64,000 nucleotides of DNA from Penelope pileata (lineage: Eukaryota; Chordata; Aves; Galliformes; Cracidae). A program made the position numbers and the translations under genes. The stretch spans positions 620,001-684,000 of the forward strand of contig WBMW01005087.1 in NCBI GenBank assembly GCA_013396635.1, given 5' to 3'. The notes below the pieces were generated by a model. That model saw nothing but the letters and a program-made list of their open reading frames with translations, ran no database searches and was not told the DNA's origin. Positions 1 to 12,958 of this stretch are shown here, piece by piece; positions within the stretch are counted from its first letter, which is position 1, and the number at the start of each line of letters is the position of its first letter.

Positions 1-3000
1 TGTATTCAAATTAAGCCCAATCACTGTTTTAAATGTCCAGCAACTGTTAGTGTAGCAAAGACTCTGATTGCCATTTTATCTGGCAGGGGAATGTGTTGGT
101 TTCAGTGCCATCATTTACATTTTTCTCTCCTTTGTATCATTTCTTTAAGGAAGCACTCAATAGTCAGTAGCAGGAGAACGACAGACGATGCTAAATAATA
201 TTCCTCACAGTTGCAGGTGGCTCTGTCTGCAGCAAAATCTTTTCAGAGGACATTTAAATCCAAATAATGTCAGCATTTATCAGCAGAGATACCATTATCA
301 GGCCAGTTCTCTATTCTCAGAATAAAGACTGTTCCCAATATTGGAGCTGATGAATGTCTTTCTTCTTGTGGAGGGGTGTGAATGGAGAACGGGCTCCAGC
401 ATGAGAGTGGATGTCAGGGAACAGGACTCTTCTGGGCTCTGCCACTCGCCTACTGGGGCACCTAGGGCAAATCACTTCATTTGTCTGAGGCTCAGATGCC
501 TTAACAATATGACAGGGACAAGAATTAGAGCTGACTGAAAACTTATGAAGCCAGAAAGAAGCCTTGGGTAGAATGCTTGCAAGAAAACTTCTATTTTTGT
601 ATAAAAGTTTTGGCTGTTTGTAATAAAAAATCATACCAGCCATTTTTTTTCTTTTTATTTTTTGGCAATGAAAATCCAAAGCTTTTAAATGAAGTCCAAG
701 AGGAAAAAAATGCTTTCTTCCCTAAAACCTTATTTTATTTCTGTGAATAAATGACAACAGTAATCAAGTAAATCTTTGGCTAGCTCTAATGGATCTTACT
801 CATCACAGAAAAACTGTTTGGCTGAAAGGCATCACAAAAGAGCCAAATACTGCTACAGAACAAATCTCTCTTGATCGTACAGCTATGCTCAAGCTGCATT
901 CCAGCTAAGAGCATCCTGACTTCCACAGGTCAGGTTGGTCACCCAGGTGGAGACAAGGTCAAATTGTGTTGAACGCACGTTAAAATCCCGTGCTGAAACG
1001 TTTTGCTCCCACTTACACAAACAAAATTGAACTGATCTCTGTCAAGGTTAAATCACAATTTTTCCTGAGCCAGTGACTCATACATTAAATAAAATGGAGG
1101 GTTGATGGGACCTAAAACCTCTTATCCATGATGGTCAAGGAAAGCATGCTTATTAATGCCTCTGCTTATTAATCCTTGTTTAAATACAGCACTGCTGGCT
1201 TCAGTATCAGGCACAGTGATGGCTCTGAAAAGAGAGAGAAGCACAGGACTTAATATCTTAATAGACCATAAAAAGCAGACAAACATAGTCATGTTTTAAA
1301 CTGCTCTCCTACTGGGACACAGAAAAGCAGCCTTACTGAAGAAATCATAGCAATGGCTAGGACTGCACGACATTAAGTACACACGGAGTTTACATGTTCA
1401 GACACCCAGCAGCACTGAAAACCAGTTTACAGTGCTGGGAAGGGGAGACAAAAGGACCTTCAGAACACTAACACTTTTATTTCATAGCACTCTCCCAGAA
1501 TAGTTTTAATGGACATGGAGGTTGGATATTCTTTCCTCCAGGGATTTCATTTGGATTGCCTGGGGTAAATGATTCTAATAATGATGCCTCTGCTTTTTGC
1601 TCTCTGTAATAGAGCTATTATTTCCAAATGGACTTTCCAAATAACAGTGGAGATGAGAGCCCATCAAACAACCATCTGCTGTAAGCCTTGGGGATGCTAA
1701 CTGGAAAGAGTGTCAGAAGCATTGTTGGAATAGGCAGTCCAGAAAATACCAATTTTGATGAATGCGTGCAAGCATCAGACTCAATCATCATTTCCTACCA
1801 AAACAAAGACATTGGAAATGAAGCACTTGAACCCAGCTGCGTACATTGATTTGGACATATTCATAATATCTCTTTCAAAAGAGATCTTGTTGTTGGGCCA
1901 CTTCCCTTGACCTGTCAGAAGAACAGACAATAATCTGAAGTATCCCAAATGCAGCTAATTGCTCTCAATTGTGTCTGGGTACATAACAGAAATAAAAGGT
2001 ATTTCTCTTTCCCAGTAGAAATCAGCTAGAGGAATTATCCATGTGGGGGAGAAAAGAGTGTTGGTCATTTTACATAAATGTTCCCTTTGATGTTTACAAA
2101 ACAGAGAAAGATCATAACATTTGAGCAGACCGAAATTACAGCTGAATAAATTTATAGACTTGTTTTCATTCATTTTTAAATGAGATTGTAATGTTTAAAA
2201 GCAATCAGCTGATGGGTTTGATCCACTTTTGTCTAATCACAACTCCAATTGATGCATCTCCTAAAAATACTTGAAATTGAAACCATCAGATGTTAACAAT
2301 ATCTCTTCTTCTGCCATTAGATAATATCCAATCAGTGGTTCCGGGCAGCAGTGAAGCTTCTTAATTCAACGATTATGCACCACCTATCTTTCCCGTTTTG
2401 CTGACTGAAGCTCCGGCTGTTTCTGGTTTATGTCAATGCTCTTCAAACATTGGCAAGTATAGCTAAAAAAAAAATAAAAATAGTAACATTCTGGATCCCA
2501 CATCAGTCATCCTTTTGTAGTACAAGAATTTTAGAATGTTCTTGAATAGGACAGAAAGGCAGAATGGGATTTATTTTTAACAAGCAGTAGACCATCCTCT
2601 TGGTAATCACTGTTATATATTTTCTCCTACTAGAAAAAAAATGACACTGATCCATGGAGGAATTGGCTCTTGGGCTGCTTTGCCTCCCAAAGCACCATCC
2701 TATTCCGGGGGCTATGTTCACTGTAAAAGTTTAAGCTAATAAGGTATATGGGAAACTCCACTCAGAGACTGATACTGGGACTTGTGCATGTCTCCATGTG
2801 AAAGGTGGTGGCACTTAGACCACATCAAAGCTCAGGCAGTCGTTTCAGTAACCAAGGAGTGTTCCCACTCTACAGGTCGCACTGGTGGGGCTGGATAAAG
2901 GTGTGTTACTAAACGTAGGTGTCAAAATGACTACAGCATATGCACAGTTTGTTGTGAGCTTAACTCACAGTTAAGTACAACTGCTTTGAGGATAAATAAT

Positions 3001-6000
3001 GTTATTAACTTTAAAATGTTCTAAAGAAGTTTCTGAGCATTGAGAACAAGAGCTGAGGGCTGTTTTAACCATGGTGTGCGCATGACAACTCAGGACACTA
3101 TGGTAACTCGAGGTACTTTGTTTTAGTCACTGCTATTTTTAGGTGTCTGTAAATAGAGACACTTGAAGCAGTGACCGTGATTTCTTTATGCATTTATTCA
3201 GGGCTTGTGCAGTATGCTGAGCTCCATTAGTATGCATGCTCCCAAATCACTGAGGCTATCCACCACAGAAACTTTGTGTCAGTACAGAAGTTCATCTACA
3301 ATGAATGCAAACCTAAAGATTTGGGCCTGCACTGCACTGAGGGCACCACCAGCCCTGACCATCCCTGCTCAGCCTCCTCTGGTGCTCCACCACCCTGCCA
3401 CAGCCCAGGACCCCACTTCAGGCCATCTGCCCCATCCCCTTCCGCTGACAGTATCATGGTGGGCTGTGTTGGTGCTGTCTGAAGGATGGCACAATGTAAC
3501 GTGGGCAGTATTCTGCACACTGCTCCTCAAACTACGAACTGTGGTCCTAGTGTGGGAGAGGGCAAGGGCAGTACTGACACCCCTTTCCATTGTTCAGAGT
3601 AGAGAGGCTCCTGTAGATCTCCCTGTGCATCCAAGAAGCTGCCCTGATTTCCGGCACATCCCTCTGGCTGCTATCAGCTTTTCTGGGTTACAGGCTGCCA
3701 TGTTGTAGTGTGCCCACATCGTGCCCTCTCTTGCTCCCAGCCCTCCCCTGCTGACGATGTGATGAGGAAGCAGTGTGGAAAGCTGAGATGTGCTTTCTGG
3801 TGGGGGATATTCCTCCAGGACCTCCCAGCCTCCTTTCTGCTATGAACAGAGACCAAAGGGCTGCAGTTTAGCCTAAGGTATTTTATCTGACTCGTCTCTA
3901 ATAAATACCACAGTCCAAGCAGCAAATTCTTGCAGAAAACTATTTATGGTCATTTCACAGCCTGAAGAACAAATATTAAAATACTTTTGAATTACAAAGC
4001 TGAAGAAATTTTGTTCTGCATTCACAGAGACCACAGGGGGGAAAAAAAAAAAAGAGGCTGTCTTAATTGCATGGCCTTTACTTGCAAACTCTTGCAAGAA
4101 GGAGGAAGCAAGAGCAACACCAGCACTACCCCCAGGGACCTGCTACAGGGCAGCGGGGGCCATAGGGCCCCTGAGCCTGCCCAGGAGCATCACGCTTCCC
4201 AGAACTTGCTTCTGCCCAGGCTGGCGTCAATCACTTCTGTGCCTTTTTGTCTCTTGTGGCTGGTGTTCGTTCTTGCAGCCCTGCTGGGTGAGGATTCACT
4301 CCTACTAAGAGCAAAAGCAGTGAGCTGGAAGTGGAGCCGAAAGTTTTATTGTATTGTGCGTGTCTGTGCACATAGATGCACGTCAGCCTGATCCCCTCTT
4401 ATTTGCATTGGTTTCCTACCATGGGAACTCAGGATTTTATATGGGTATGACTACCATATATATCCCTGCATTTTCTGGATGTGGCCAGATTTTCTAGCCA
4501 GAAGAAATGTTATCTTGGAGGTTAAAAGGTGGCTTCAGACATACTTCTAAGATCTTTCTGCATCTCTGGCAACTGAGTCAGAGCACCATTTATGTCCAGA
4601 CAGTCTAACACATGACTATGCTGCATAGATGGCCACAATGCATCGACAATTTATCCCCAATGAGTCCTACACATCTTGATTGCATCAGAATTACTGCACA
4701 CACAAACTCTCTGTGCAATGGATGTGCAGTGCATTCAGTATCTCCACAACACACTGGACTCTCTACAAGCGTGCAGTCCAGCGCGAATGTCTGTTAATGC
4801 ATACTTATACAGAAAACAACAGAAAATAATGTGGGAGCCCCAAAATAGAGGAAAACTGCTTCAAAATATATTTATACCTAGTTGAATGCACGACACAGGT
4901 AAGTATCCACACTTCCCTTTAAGTATAGCATCTTATGTACATTGGGTACTTGGCACATCGGCACTCTGAGGGCTAATGGGACCTGCCTAAAAGTCTCTGT
5001 CCTGTGACATGCAGAAATGTGGGAGAAACCACACCGAAATGGGGCTGTCCAAAACATGGCATCTTCAATTCACGGAGATCTGTGGGGCCCTCTTCCCTTT
5101 TGACTCAAACATATGGTAGAAGTAGAGCTGAGAATATTGAATTTTCCTGGTTTCCATAGCATGCTCAGGGCTCCATCCCTCTGGATAAGTTATACTGTGG
5201 GGACAAGGTTTCCCCACATGAAGCAAAGCCTTGTTTACTTCTGCTGGATAGAGTTCTTAGTAGCAAGGGAACCAAATGGGAATTTGATATTTGCTGAACT
5301 GTATAGAAGAGTTAGAGCTCCTTTAGCTCTGCCTGCTTCCTTGTGCACCTTTTCCCCCAGCAGAATCTCTCAATCCCAGGCTCGGTCTTTCCCTGGGGTC
5401 ACAATAGCTATCAGGCCAGGTCTAGCTGCTAGATGTATGACCTAGATCTGCTAGGCACATTTTTTCTCCATTCCAGCCGTATTTAGAGTCCACTTGGAAA
5501 CATCTGAAGCTTTGTGAGCTCATAAATTAGCCTTTGCTCAAATGAGATTTTCCTCAATTATGAAATATGCTTCCCTTTCCCCTCCCTCTTTGACTCCTTT
5601 CTATCTTTATGCTCCAGGGAGATTTTCAGAGTTCTTGTATGAGGATTACAAAGGGAATAAGCGGATTATGGAAAAGTAGCTTTTTGATGTACCCAGCATA
5701 ATACAAATTAGGATTGTTTATATCTTCATACCCTTATCTGTTATTACTGCATGTATGCCAATGTACTTTGAGTTCTCTAAATAAAGCGAGGGAGGCAAAA
5801 GCAGCTAAATTATTTTAATTGGCACATTAAGGAACGCACTTGCCAAGGAATGGATCATGTGTACAGTACTGCTAATAAGCTAAATTTGTCCTATTATTAA
5901 AAGAATCACCGGAAAAAGGGGCAATCTTGTGGAGAAGGACACAGGGCTACTGCAGCTCTAGCTTCTCCGCGAAAAGAAGGCTGTGCCTAACGTCAGTGTC

Positions 6001-8273
6001 TCCCTGGTCTCCTCAGGTTTTAAGCTCTTCAAGGCAGGGAATGCCTTTTTACCTAGCTCAGCACAGCGAGATTCTGATCTTGATGGAGACCTCAAAATGT
6101 TTGCCTTGTTTTAATTAATAATTAAACATTATTTAACATTTCTCCTCTATCAGCTGGGAAATCTATTGTACCTATTTATTAGCGAATCTAAATAGCAATA
6201 AGAATTTTCCTTCCTATCACCAGAAAGCCCAAAGAAAGCAAAACCGTGTATTTTCCTTTCAGGCTTTCCTCCTTCCACCTCTGTCTCTGCAGCACCCGCT
6301 GTGTTCAGGAAAGATGCTGGTGCACAGACCTACCAGATCATTAGCCAGATCCTCACATAACAAGATCTACTCAGTTTCTCTGGCTTCAGCCGTTCCTGTA
6401 TCTTTCAGAGAGGTGAAAAGAGGAAAAAAAGTTAAAAATTAATTGCTCTATCAATGGGGTGAATGTATCCTCTGGCATTTTACTGCCTGGCAGAAGTGGT
6501 CAGGCAGTTATTCTGCAGCAGTGTATATATTGCTAAGAATGTCAATAGCAAGGTACAGTGTACTGCAATGTGTTTTTGCTAATGAATTGATGAGATAATT
6601 ATTTTTAGATTGTGAAATAAGTGTGAGAGAGTGAGCTCTGAACTCTTCAGGGGAAAAAAATTCCACTGTTTTCAGGTGTACCAGCAGTGAGCACCATTCC
6701 CCTATCTCCTGATAAAAACTGCAAGTGTAAATGTCAAGCCAAGCCAGTAATGACCTCTGACTTCTTTGAAAATGCCATGATTCTTTCAAAAGAGCACTCG
6801 GAGAACAGGCTGAATGACTAACTGGCAGATTGTAGCCTCTGGAAAATCCCAAAGACAGTGTTGAAATTGCTGAACCTCCCCAAGGGCAGGATGAGTTGTA
6901 CTGAACAGAAATGCTGGGATCAGTGTAACAACAGCTCTGCCTCCCTCCACCACCCCAACAGGCTCCTTCCCCACATCTGATGCTCAGGGGAGGAAAGGAA
7001 TGAGCAGAAACCATCCTCTTCAGCTTCTTGCCCCTTGAAACTTGAGCTGACTTTGAAGTGTGTGTCCTGTTTTCCCTTCTCTTCCCCTCTGCCTCCTGCT
7101 CCCAAAGGCAAAGGTGTCAGCATAGCAGCAGCTGCCGAGACCCACACGGCGCTGACCTAGGAAAACATTTGGTGTTGGGAGGGTCACAATCCATAATCCC
7201 TCTGCCGACAGCCAGCCTCAGAGACTGCTGCACGTTTTTCAGACCCTCAGTGGGAGGCAGATAACAGGTCCACAGATAAAGGCTCACAGATGAATGTAAT
7301 TCTGTGTGCATTCCTGGGCTTGACAGCCTTGCACCTCGAGCTGTCTCATTTCACTGCAGTGTGAAGGGGCAGAAGGTGTTCCTTGGTGCTACCGGAGAGC
7401 ACTGTACACACATTAAGGACCACCTGATACAGGTATTGAGGAGAGTCAGATAGTTTCTCAATACAAATATATGCACACATATCTAAAACACACACAGAGA
7501 TCTATATCTCGTATTAATATATGGCTGTCAGAGAGTTTAAGGTCTTATGCAACAAGTCAGCAATAATATAGGTAAATACATTAAAATACACCAATTAATT
7601 CAGGCCATTTAAAGGCAGACTGCGACATTTCCACTCCTGCAGATATTAATCCAGAAGGCACCTTGCTGAGGACTGCATGAGAAGCTGTCCCACAGCATCA
7701 TTAGCGTGCCTTTCCCCCTCAGCTGAGACAGACACCTCAAATGAAGAGCCCCCTGGGCACTGGTTTCCACAGTGGCTTAATGTCTCTTCCTGGTGGAAGC
7801 GGCAGTGACTGGGTGCAACCGAGCTGGAGGAGGTTTCTCTCACACCCTGGCACTCACCCTTCTCTCCTAGGTATCCTGCAGACATAACTTATGACTTACG
7901 TGCTCTCTAGATGTTCCTACAGGTTGAGTGTTCCTGATGCCAGGACTCCTCGGCTGAACATCAGTGCAGTCATAACCACGTACTCTTGATCCCTGTGGCC
8001 AACACGGGCAGATTTGTTGTTGGTTGCTAAAGGCAACTGGTGCTGATTGATGGTTTCCATGAACTTTCCACGGGCAGGGTGGGGCCTGGGCTATCCTGTT
8101 TCCAGCACTGCAGACCAGGAGAGGCAGCAGGAGAAAAATAGACGGACTGGAACATCATGGAGGTACCTGCCCTGTTTGTTTGAACATACATGCATGGGTG
8201 GGTAGGAACCACGGTAGTGCAGGGTGGCAAAGACTGTATGTGGGAGTTTGTAACTGATGCTAGGAGCACACTC
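1..8273. other. Non-coding, repeat-poor DNA
   Basis: No gene or recognisable transposon is visible. The longest open frame (3,205-3,708, +) lies in a locally GC-richer patch and shows no domain, no repeated family pattern and no convincing splice borders, so I treat it as chance. A full-consensus splice donor (CAG|GTAAGT) sits at 4,896-4,904 without a clear partner acceptor. Stretches near 2,200-2,420 and 5,755-5,910 are AT-rich with several homeobox-like TAATTA/ATTAAT cores and could be conserved non-coding elements, but that cannot be judged from one sequence. Confidence 0.6.
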
Positions 8274-8381
<108 letters not shown>

Positions 8382-11300
8382 TAACACCAACCCAAACCAA
8401 AGTTTGTAAAGCTGTAATGCAGGGAAATAAAATCCATGCTCTTTTCACTTTCTCACACTACAGTCATCCTGGTAAGACAAATCTCTTTTAAAATATTTGT
8501 CAGAGGAAAAATGAGAGATTTGCACAAAACTTCTTATCAGTCCTGGGTGTGTGAGTCTGTCTGCCTATCAGCCCTTCCGTGACTTTCAGCGTAGTTTTCT
8601 CTGTCTAGGTCGTGCCTTTTAGATGGTATGAAAGGATTTCAATGTGCACTTGGAACATTTTTCTCCAGATTTATTTTACCAGCATTTTTCTTTAGCATGC
8701 TTATTTGTCTCCCTTAAGGTCTGCTTTACATTACATAGTCTCTTTGTATTCTGCGCAGATGAAAAGCACATGCGTTTCCACTCATCCCTCATTATAATGC
8801 TACTTTTTGAAGAAAAGCACCTCATGTGCTCTAAAAAAATGTTAATATTACGAAGTTTTCAAAAACCTGTTGATGACTCATTGGGAAACAGTGAAAAACA
8901 TCATTTTCCCAGCTTTGCTTATACCCATTCAATCTCAGATCTTTTTGCCAAGAGGGTGCAAACCGCTTCTTGTAGGTGGGGCTGGCAGTGCTATTGTTGA
9001 GATGCACTGAGCACATTTACCAAACATTAGGTGTTTTAGCCAAAATTTTCATGCTGAATATCTACCTAAACCTGAATCACATAACGAACTCTTTGTCAGA
9101 ATTTCCTGTTATCTCTAAGGTCAGGGTCAGGGGAATACTTTACCTTGCCAAAATATTCTGGTAATCTTTCTCAGAGAGGCTTTAATATCCCTGCCCTTTG
9201 AAAAAGGAACATGAAATTTCCCTTAGTGAGAGCCTGCCCCAATCTGACCACATTATAAGGCTTTGAAAATGTGCAAGCCACACCATCTGACAAGAACTGT
9301 GGCCACATCTCTGAAGAGATGAGCTTCTCTCTGGGTTTTGGGCTAACAGAACAGGCAGGACAACCTGCCCTGATCCCTCTCCCCACCAGGGGGTCTCAGC
9401 CCACTCCACGCGTCACCTGGAACCCTTACCAGGCCCCTTCATGGTCCCCTCAATTCAACTCTCGAATCCCACAGAAAGTGTCTGGATTACCCTTCTGCCA
9501 GTGACCAGTGGTAAGTCCAAGGGATACAGGACCAAGGGAAAGATTTGCAGAAGATTTACAAAATCTCTCTGCACCACACGCCTGGCATCTTTGAGTCAAG
9601 CAGGACTTTTGCTTTAGTTGCTGTTCTGGCTCCTCTAGCCTGTGGACGAGGGCACCAAGCAAAGATCAGGCCCTTCTCCCTCCTTCACTCCTGGAGTTTC
9701 CCCTCCTCCTGTACAGACACCACAAAGAGGGAAGCTACCAGAACTGTACAGCAGTGTGAGGAGCAAGATGGGGGATAAGAGGTGATTAGACTCTGGGACA
9801 ATGCCTGAGGCAGAGGACAGAAACCTGAGGCTTACAGAAGTTGGACTGGGGAGCTGAGCATGGGAGGAACTCAGGGTATGGGAGCTGTGGCTGTCTGCCA
9901 AATTAGACAAACCTAATTGGTAAGTGTAGCAGGGGCCCCTGGAAACCAAGCATGAGTTACAAAACCCATCCAAGATGGTGGGCGAATACACAGCTAGCAC
10001 TTTGCTGAGTAGCATCCTGAGAAAGAAGAGTAGGAAATGCCATGCTTCAAAGAGGCAGGCAGAAGACAGTATCCACTAAAGCGTGGAGCTTGCAGATCAG
10101 GAATCCTGTACTCCACTGCTTTTCTGCTATCAGCAAATGCCTGTAAAACCCGTCCCCAAAGTGTGTGCCATGCCTTCCCAGTAGCAGGTTCATTTTCACT
10201 CTTCACTCCATATGTCCAAATGGCAGAAATGCTTGAGCAGAAGAGAGGGTCCCTGTCCTGCTACTGATCGCTCTGGACAGCCACATGATGCTCTGCTAAC
10301 AGGGTTCAGAAGGGAAGGGGAAACACTAATGCAGTGTAAAAATAGATACTTGAAATTCAGAAAGCTCCAGTTCTCTCTCTCTGTGATCCTGTTTCATGTT
10401 CTTCATGCATATCACAAAATTCACTACCATAGTAGCTTTTTTTTTCTGTCCTTGTAACCCTTAGTACACAGAGAATAGGTGTGCAATAGGGACCAGTTTG
10501 GTCAGGTTTGTATAATGAGGCCATTGCTTTTCTACAGAAAGAAGGACAAGGTCATGGAAGTAAAGATGTGTTTAGAGTGACTGGGAACATGCGACCAGAT
10601 AGTTTCTGTGACTGTGTAGCTATGACCTTTTCTGGCACTTGAGAAATTATCTTTTCAGAGCAGAAAATGGTCTTTTAATAATTCATTTGCTGTGTATGTT
10701 CAGTCACACTGTTACAACACACTGCTATACAACTGATACCCATATGTTCAAAAGTGAATTTGACCTCAAAACTGCCATGTTGACCTAAAGTTCACAAGAT
10801 TTCCCTTAACTTACCAACCATGAAAGGCTGTTTGAACTAAGCCATGGGACTAACCACTGAAACAAATGCACAGATGAAACAAGTGCTCATATGATCTGTT
10901 CCAGCAGCTCTGCTTCTATTGCCACATTGCAGCTATGAATACCTCATCATTGCCACTGACTAAATTAATCCAATCACTTTAAAAGCTGACCAAATTGGTG
11001 GAAATCTAAGGGCAGCAACTGCGTGTAGGCTAACAAGTGCTTTCCAAGAAGTAGAGACTTATTATTCCTCATTTGAAGGTAGGTTTAATCTGAGGTCCAG
11101 AGTTTGAAGACCATGTTTTGTAATATCCTCAGCCTCAGACATTTAGACTTGGAGCAATCTGTTTTTCCAGACTACAACAATCAGCAATTTCTTTGCAATG
11201 TCGGAATATGTATACAGGATTGTATTTCTGCCCACCAAACCTGATAAGGATTATTGCAGCCACTTTAACGTTCAGTTAAGACTTTATTTGGAGGAACCAA

Positions 11301-12789
11301 ACCACAAGAAATAGAGTGACCCAAACAATTAGAAGAACAGCCAAGTCAGGCTCTTCAGTTCAGGCATTACCAATCTTTGTCGAGTTTGGGGCTGAGGAAT
11401 AAAGCTGTTCCAGTACACAGAAGAACTTCCAGTTCTTTTGAGTAGTCTTTTCGGGCTGTATGTAGTTTAAATCAAACTCCTAAACCATGTATTCTGAGCC
11501 CCAAAGTGCCATCCTGTTTTGGAGAAGGCCTTGTTGCTTTCCCAGCTCCCTGAAATTACATTATTGCCTATGTATCCCATGTTACCACAACATGTAGGGA
11601 TGGTGATGGTAGAGCTGTTGTGGTCACACTATTCATGGTGCAAAGATAGCTCTTTACTTGTGATTTTCAGTTCCAGTTGTGGGACATACCACAAGCTGAA
11701 GAGTTTTTTTGTTGTTCTGTCTCTTTACAGCAATTGGGTCCTCATCACTTTCATCTGCTGCTGTTTGTGGTCCTACAAAGGTTATATCTACTACAACCAT
11801 TTTAAGCACTGATTTCCACCTTTCACTGTTCCCCCGACAGATATCTTGGGCCTCACCTTCAGCCTTTGCCCTGGACTATGTCCCTTCATCACGTATGTCC
11901 CAAAACCCTTCCTTCCCATATTTCTGAGCAGCCTGTTGACTGCTCAGTGTGCCATCCAAAGCCTTTTCCGTGCTGTTTTATTAGCTAATACATCATGCTG
12001 TAGCTATAATATGCAGAGTAGCATTTCACTGCATAATTTAAAGACCGGATACATTCATCTTTTCTCCAGTTTTAGCCCAGAAAGCTCCTCCAAATGGTTG
12101 ATTAGTGAGTCAAGAAGTTTATTACAAGACAAACAACATACCAAGGTAAAAACTATAAACACAAAGCAAATTGATTATGGCCATTTTTCTTTCTGGTAAC
12201 AAGAGAAATACAACCTTTAAAACTGTTTGATGGCCTTTTCCTGGCTCTCTGTTGGTCTCCTCAGCTTGTCATTTTCGCAGGTTTTAACAGAGAATAGAGA
12301 TAAGTTCAAAAGTTCAAATTTGCTAGAACACTGTCCCAAAAACAAGAACAGATCTGCATCTGAAGTTTGTAGATGTTGCTATTTAGTTTTATAATGTTAT
12401 ATTTTGATGGTCCTGTCAGACTGCTTCCCCAGGTTTTCTAAGGTATCCATCAGGAAACAAGGTAGGGGGGGAATCAAACATATTTTAATATGCGAAGATT
12501 TTCTAATATTGGGTTTATGATGCATACAGGGCCAACATAAGGTGTGTAGTATCAGCAAAAAGTCAGGAATGCATCATTACCAACATCAACCATCCAAAAA
12601 TTGTAATCTAGAGCTTAATAATCATGAAATTGGCTTTCAAGTACAGTATTTAAATAGCAAACATTTAAAGCTGTTTTCAGCTTTTTCTGAATGCAAGGAC
12701 TAGGCACTGCCTTTTGTATAGCGTTTGAATGGTGCCAGCACAAAGGACCCCAGAGAAGACAATAAATACTGTAAGTTACGTCAAAGTCA
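8382..12789. other. Non-coding unique DNA
   Basis: No gene, RNA gene or clear transposon is seen. GTAAGT-type donor-like hexamers occur at 9,510 and 9,919 but lack convincing upstream acceptors. Open frames of up to 126 codons (for example 9,635-10,015, -) have no recognisable content. Confidence 0.55.
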
Positions 12790-12958
12790 CAGTTTTTAAC
12801 CTGCAATCCGTGGGTTCACAGTATATTTAAGGGGTCTGCAGAGGGTAGCTAAGACAAGCAAAACTATTTTCCGTAGCACTAAATCACCACGCAGGAACTG
12901 ACGCTTCCACTGGAAAAAGTTTTAAGGTGCTGCAAATTGTAAAAGGTTGAAAAACATG
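12790..12958. mobile_element. Old hAT-like MITE (degraded)
   Basis: About 170 bp bounded by degenerate terminal inverted repeats. The left end begins CAGTTTTTAACCTGC. The right end reads AGGTTGAAAAACATG, which reverse-complements to CATGTTTTTCAACCT. CAG...TTCTCAACCT-type ends are typical of old hAT/Charlie-family elements, and the internal 'ggggtctgcagagg' motif is also familiar from such elements. A related 'gcagacccctta' occurs inverted at 13,218-13,229, so the real right boundary could be near 13,230. I see no clean 8-bp target duplication. The family name is not assigned. Confidence 0.45.

Noticed and set aside
3205..3708. 167-codon open frame on +
   Set aside because: No domain or family resemblance, frames open on both strands over the same GC-richer patch, no splice or promoter context.
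6508..7014. 168-codon open frame on -
   Set aside because: About one frame of this length is expected by chance in 64 kb of such DNA; the peptide shows nothing recognisable.
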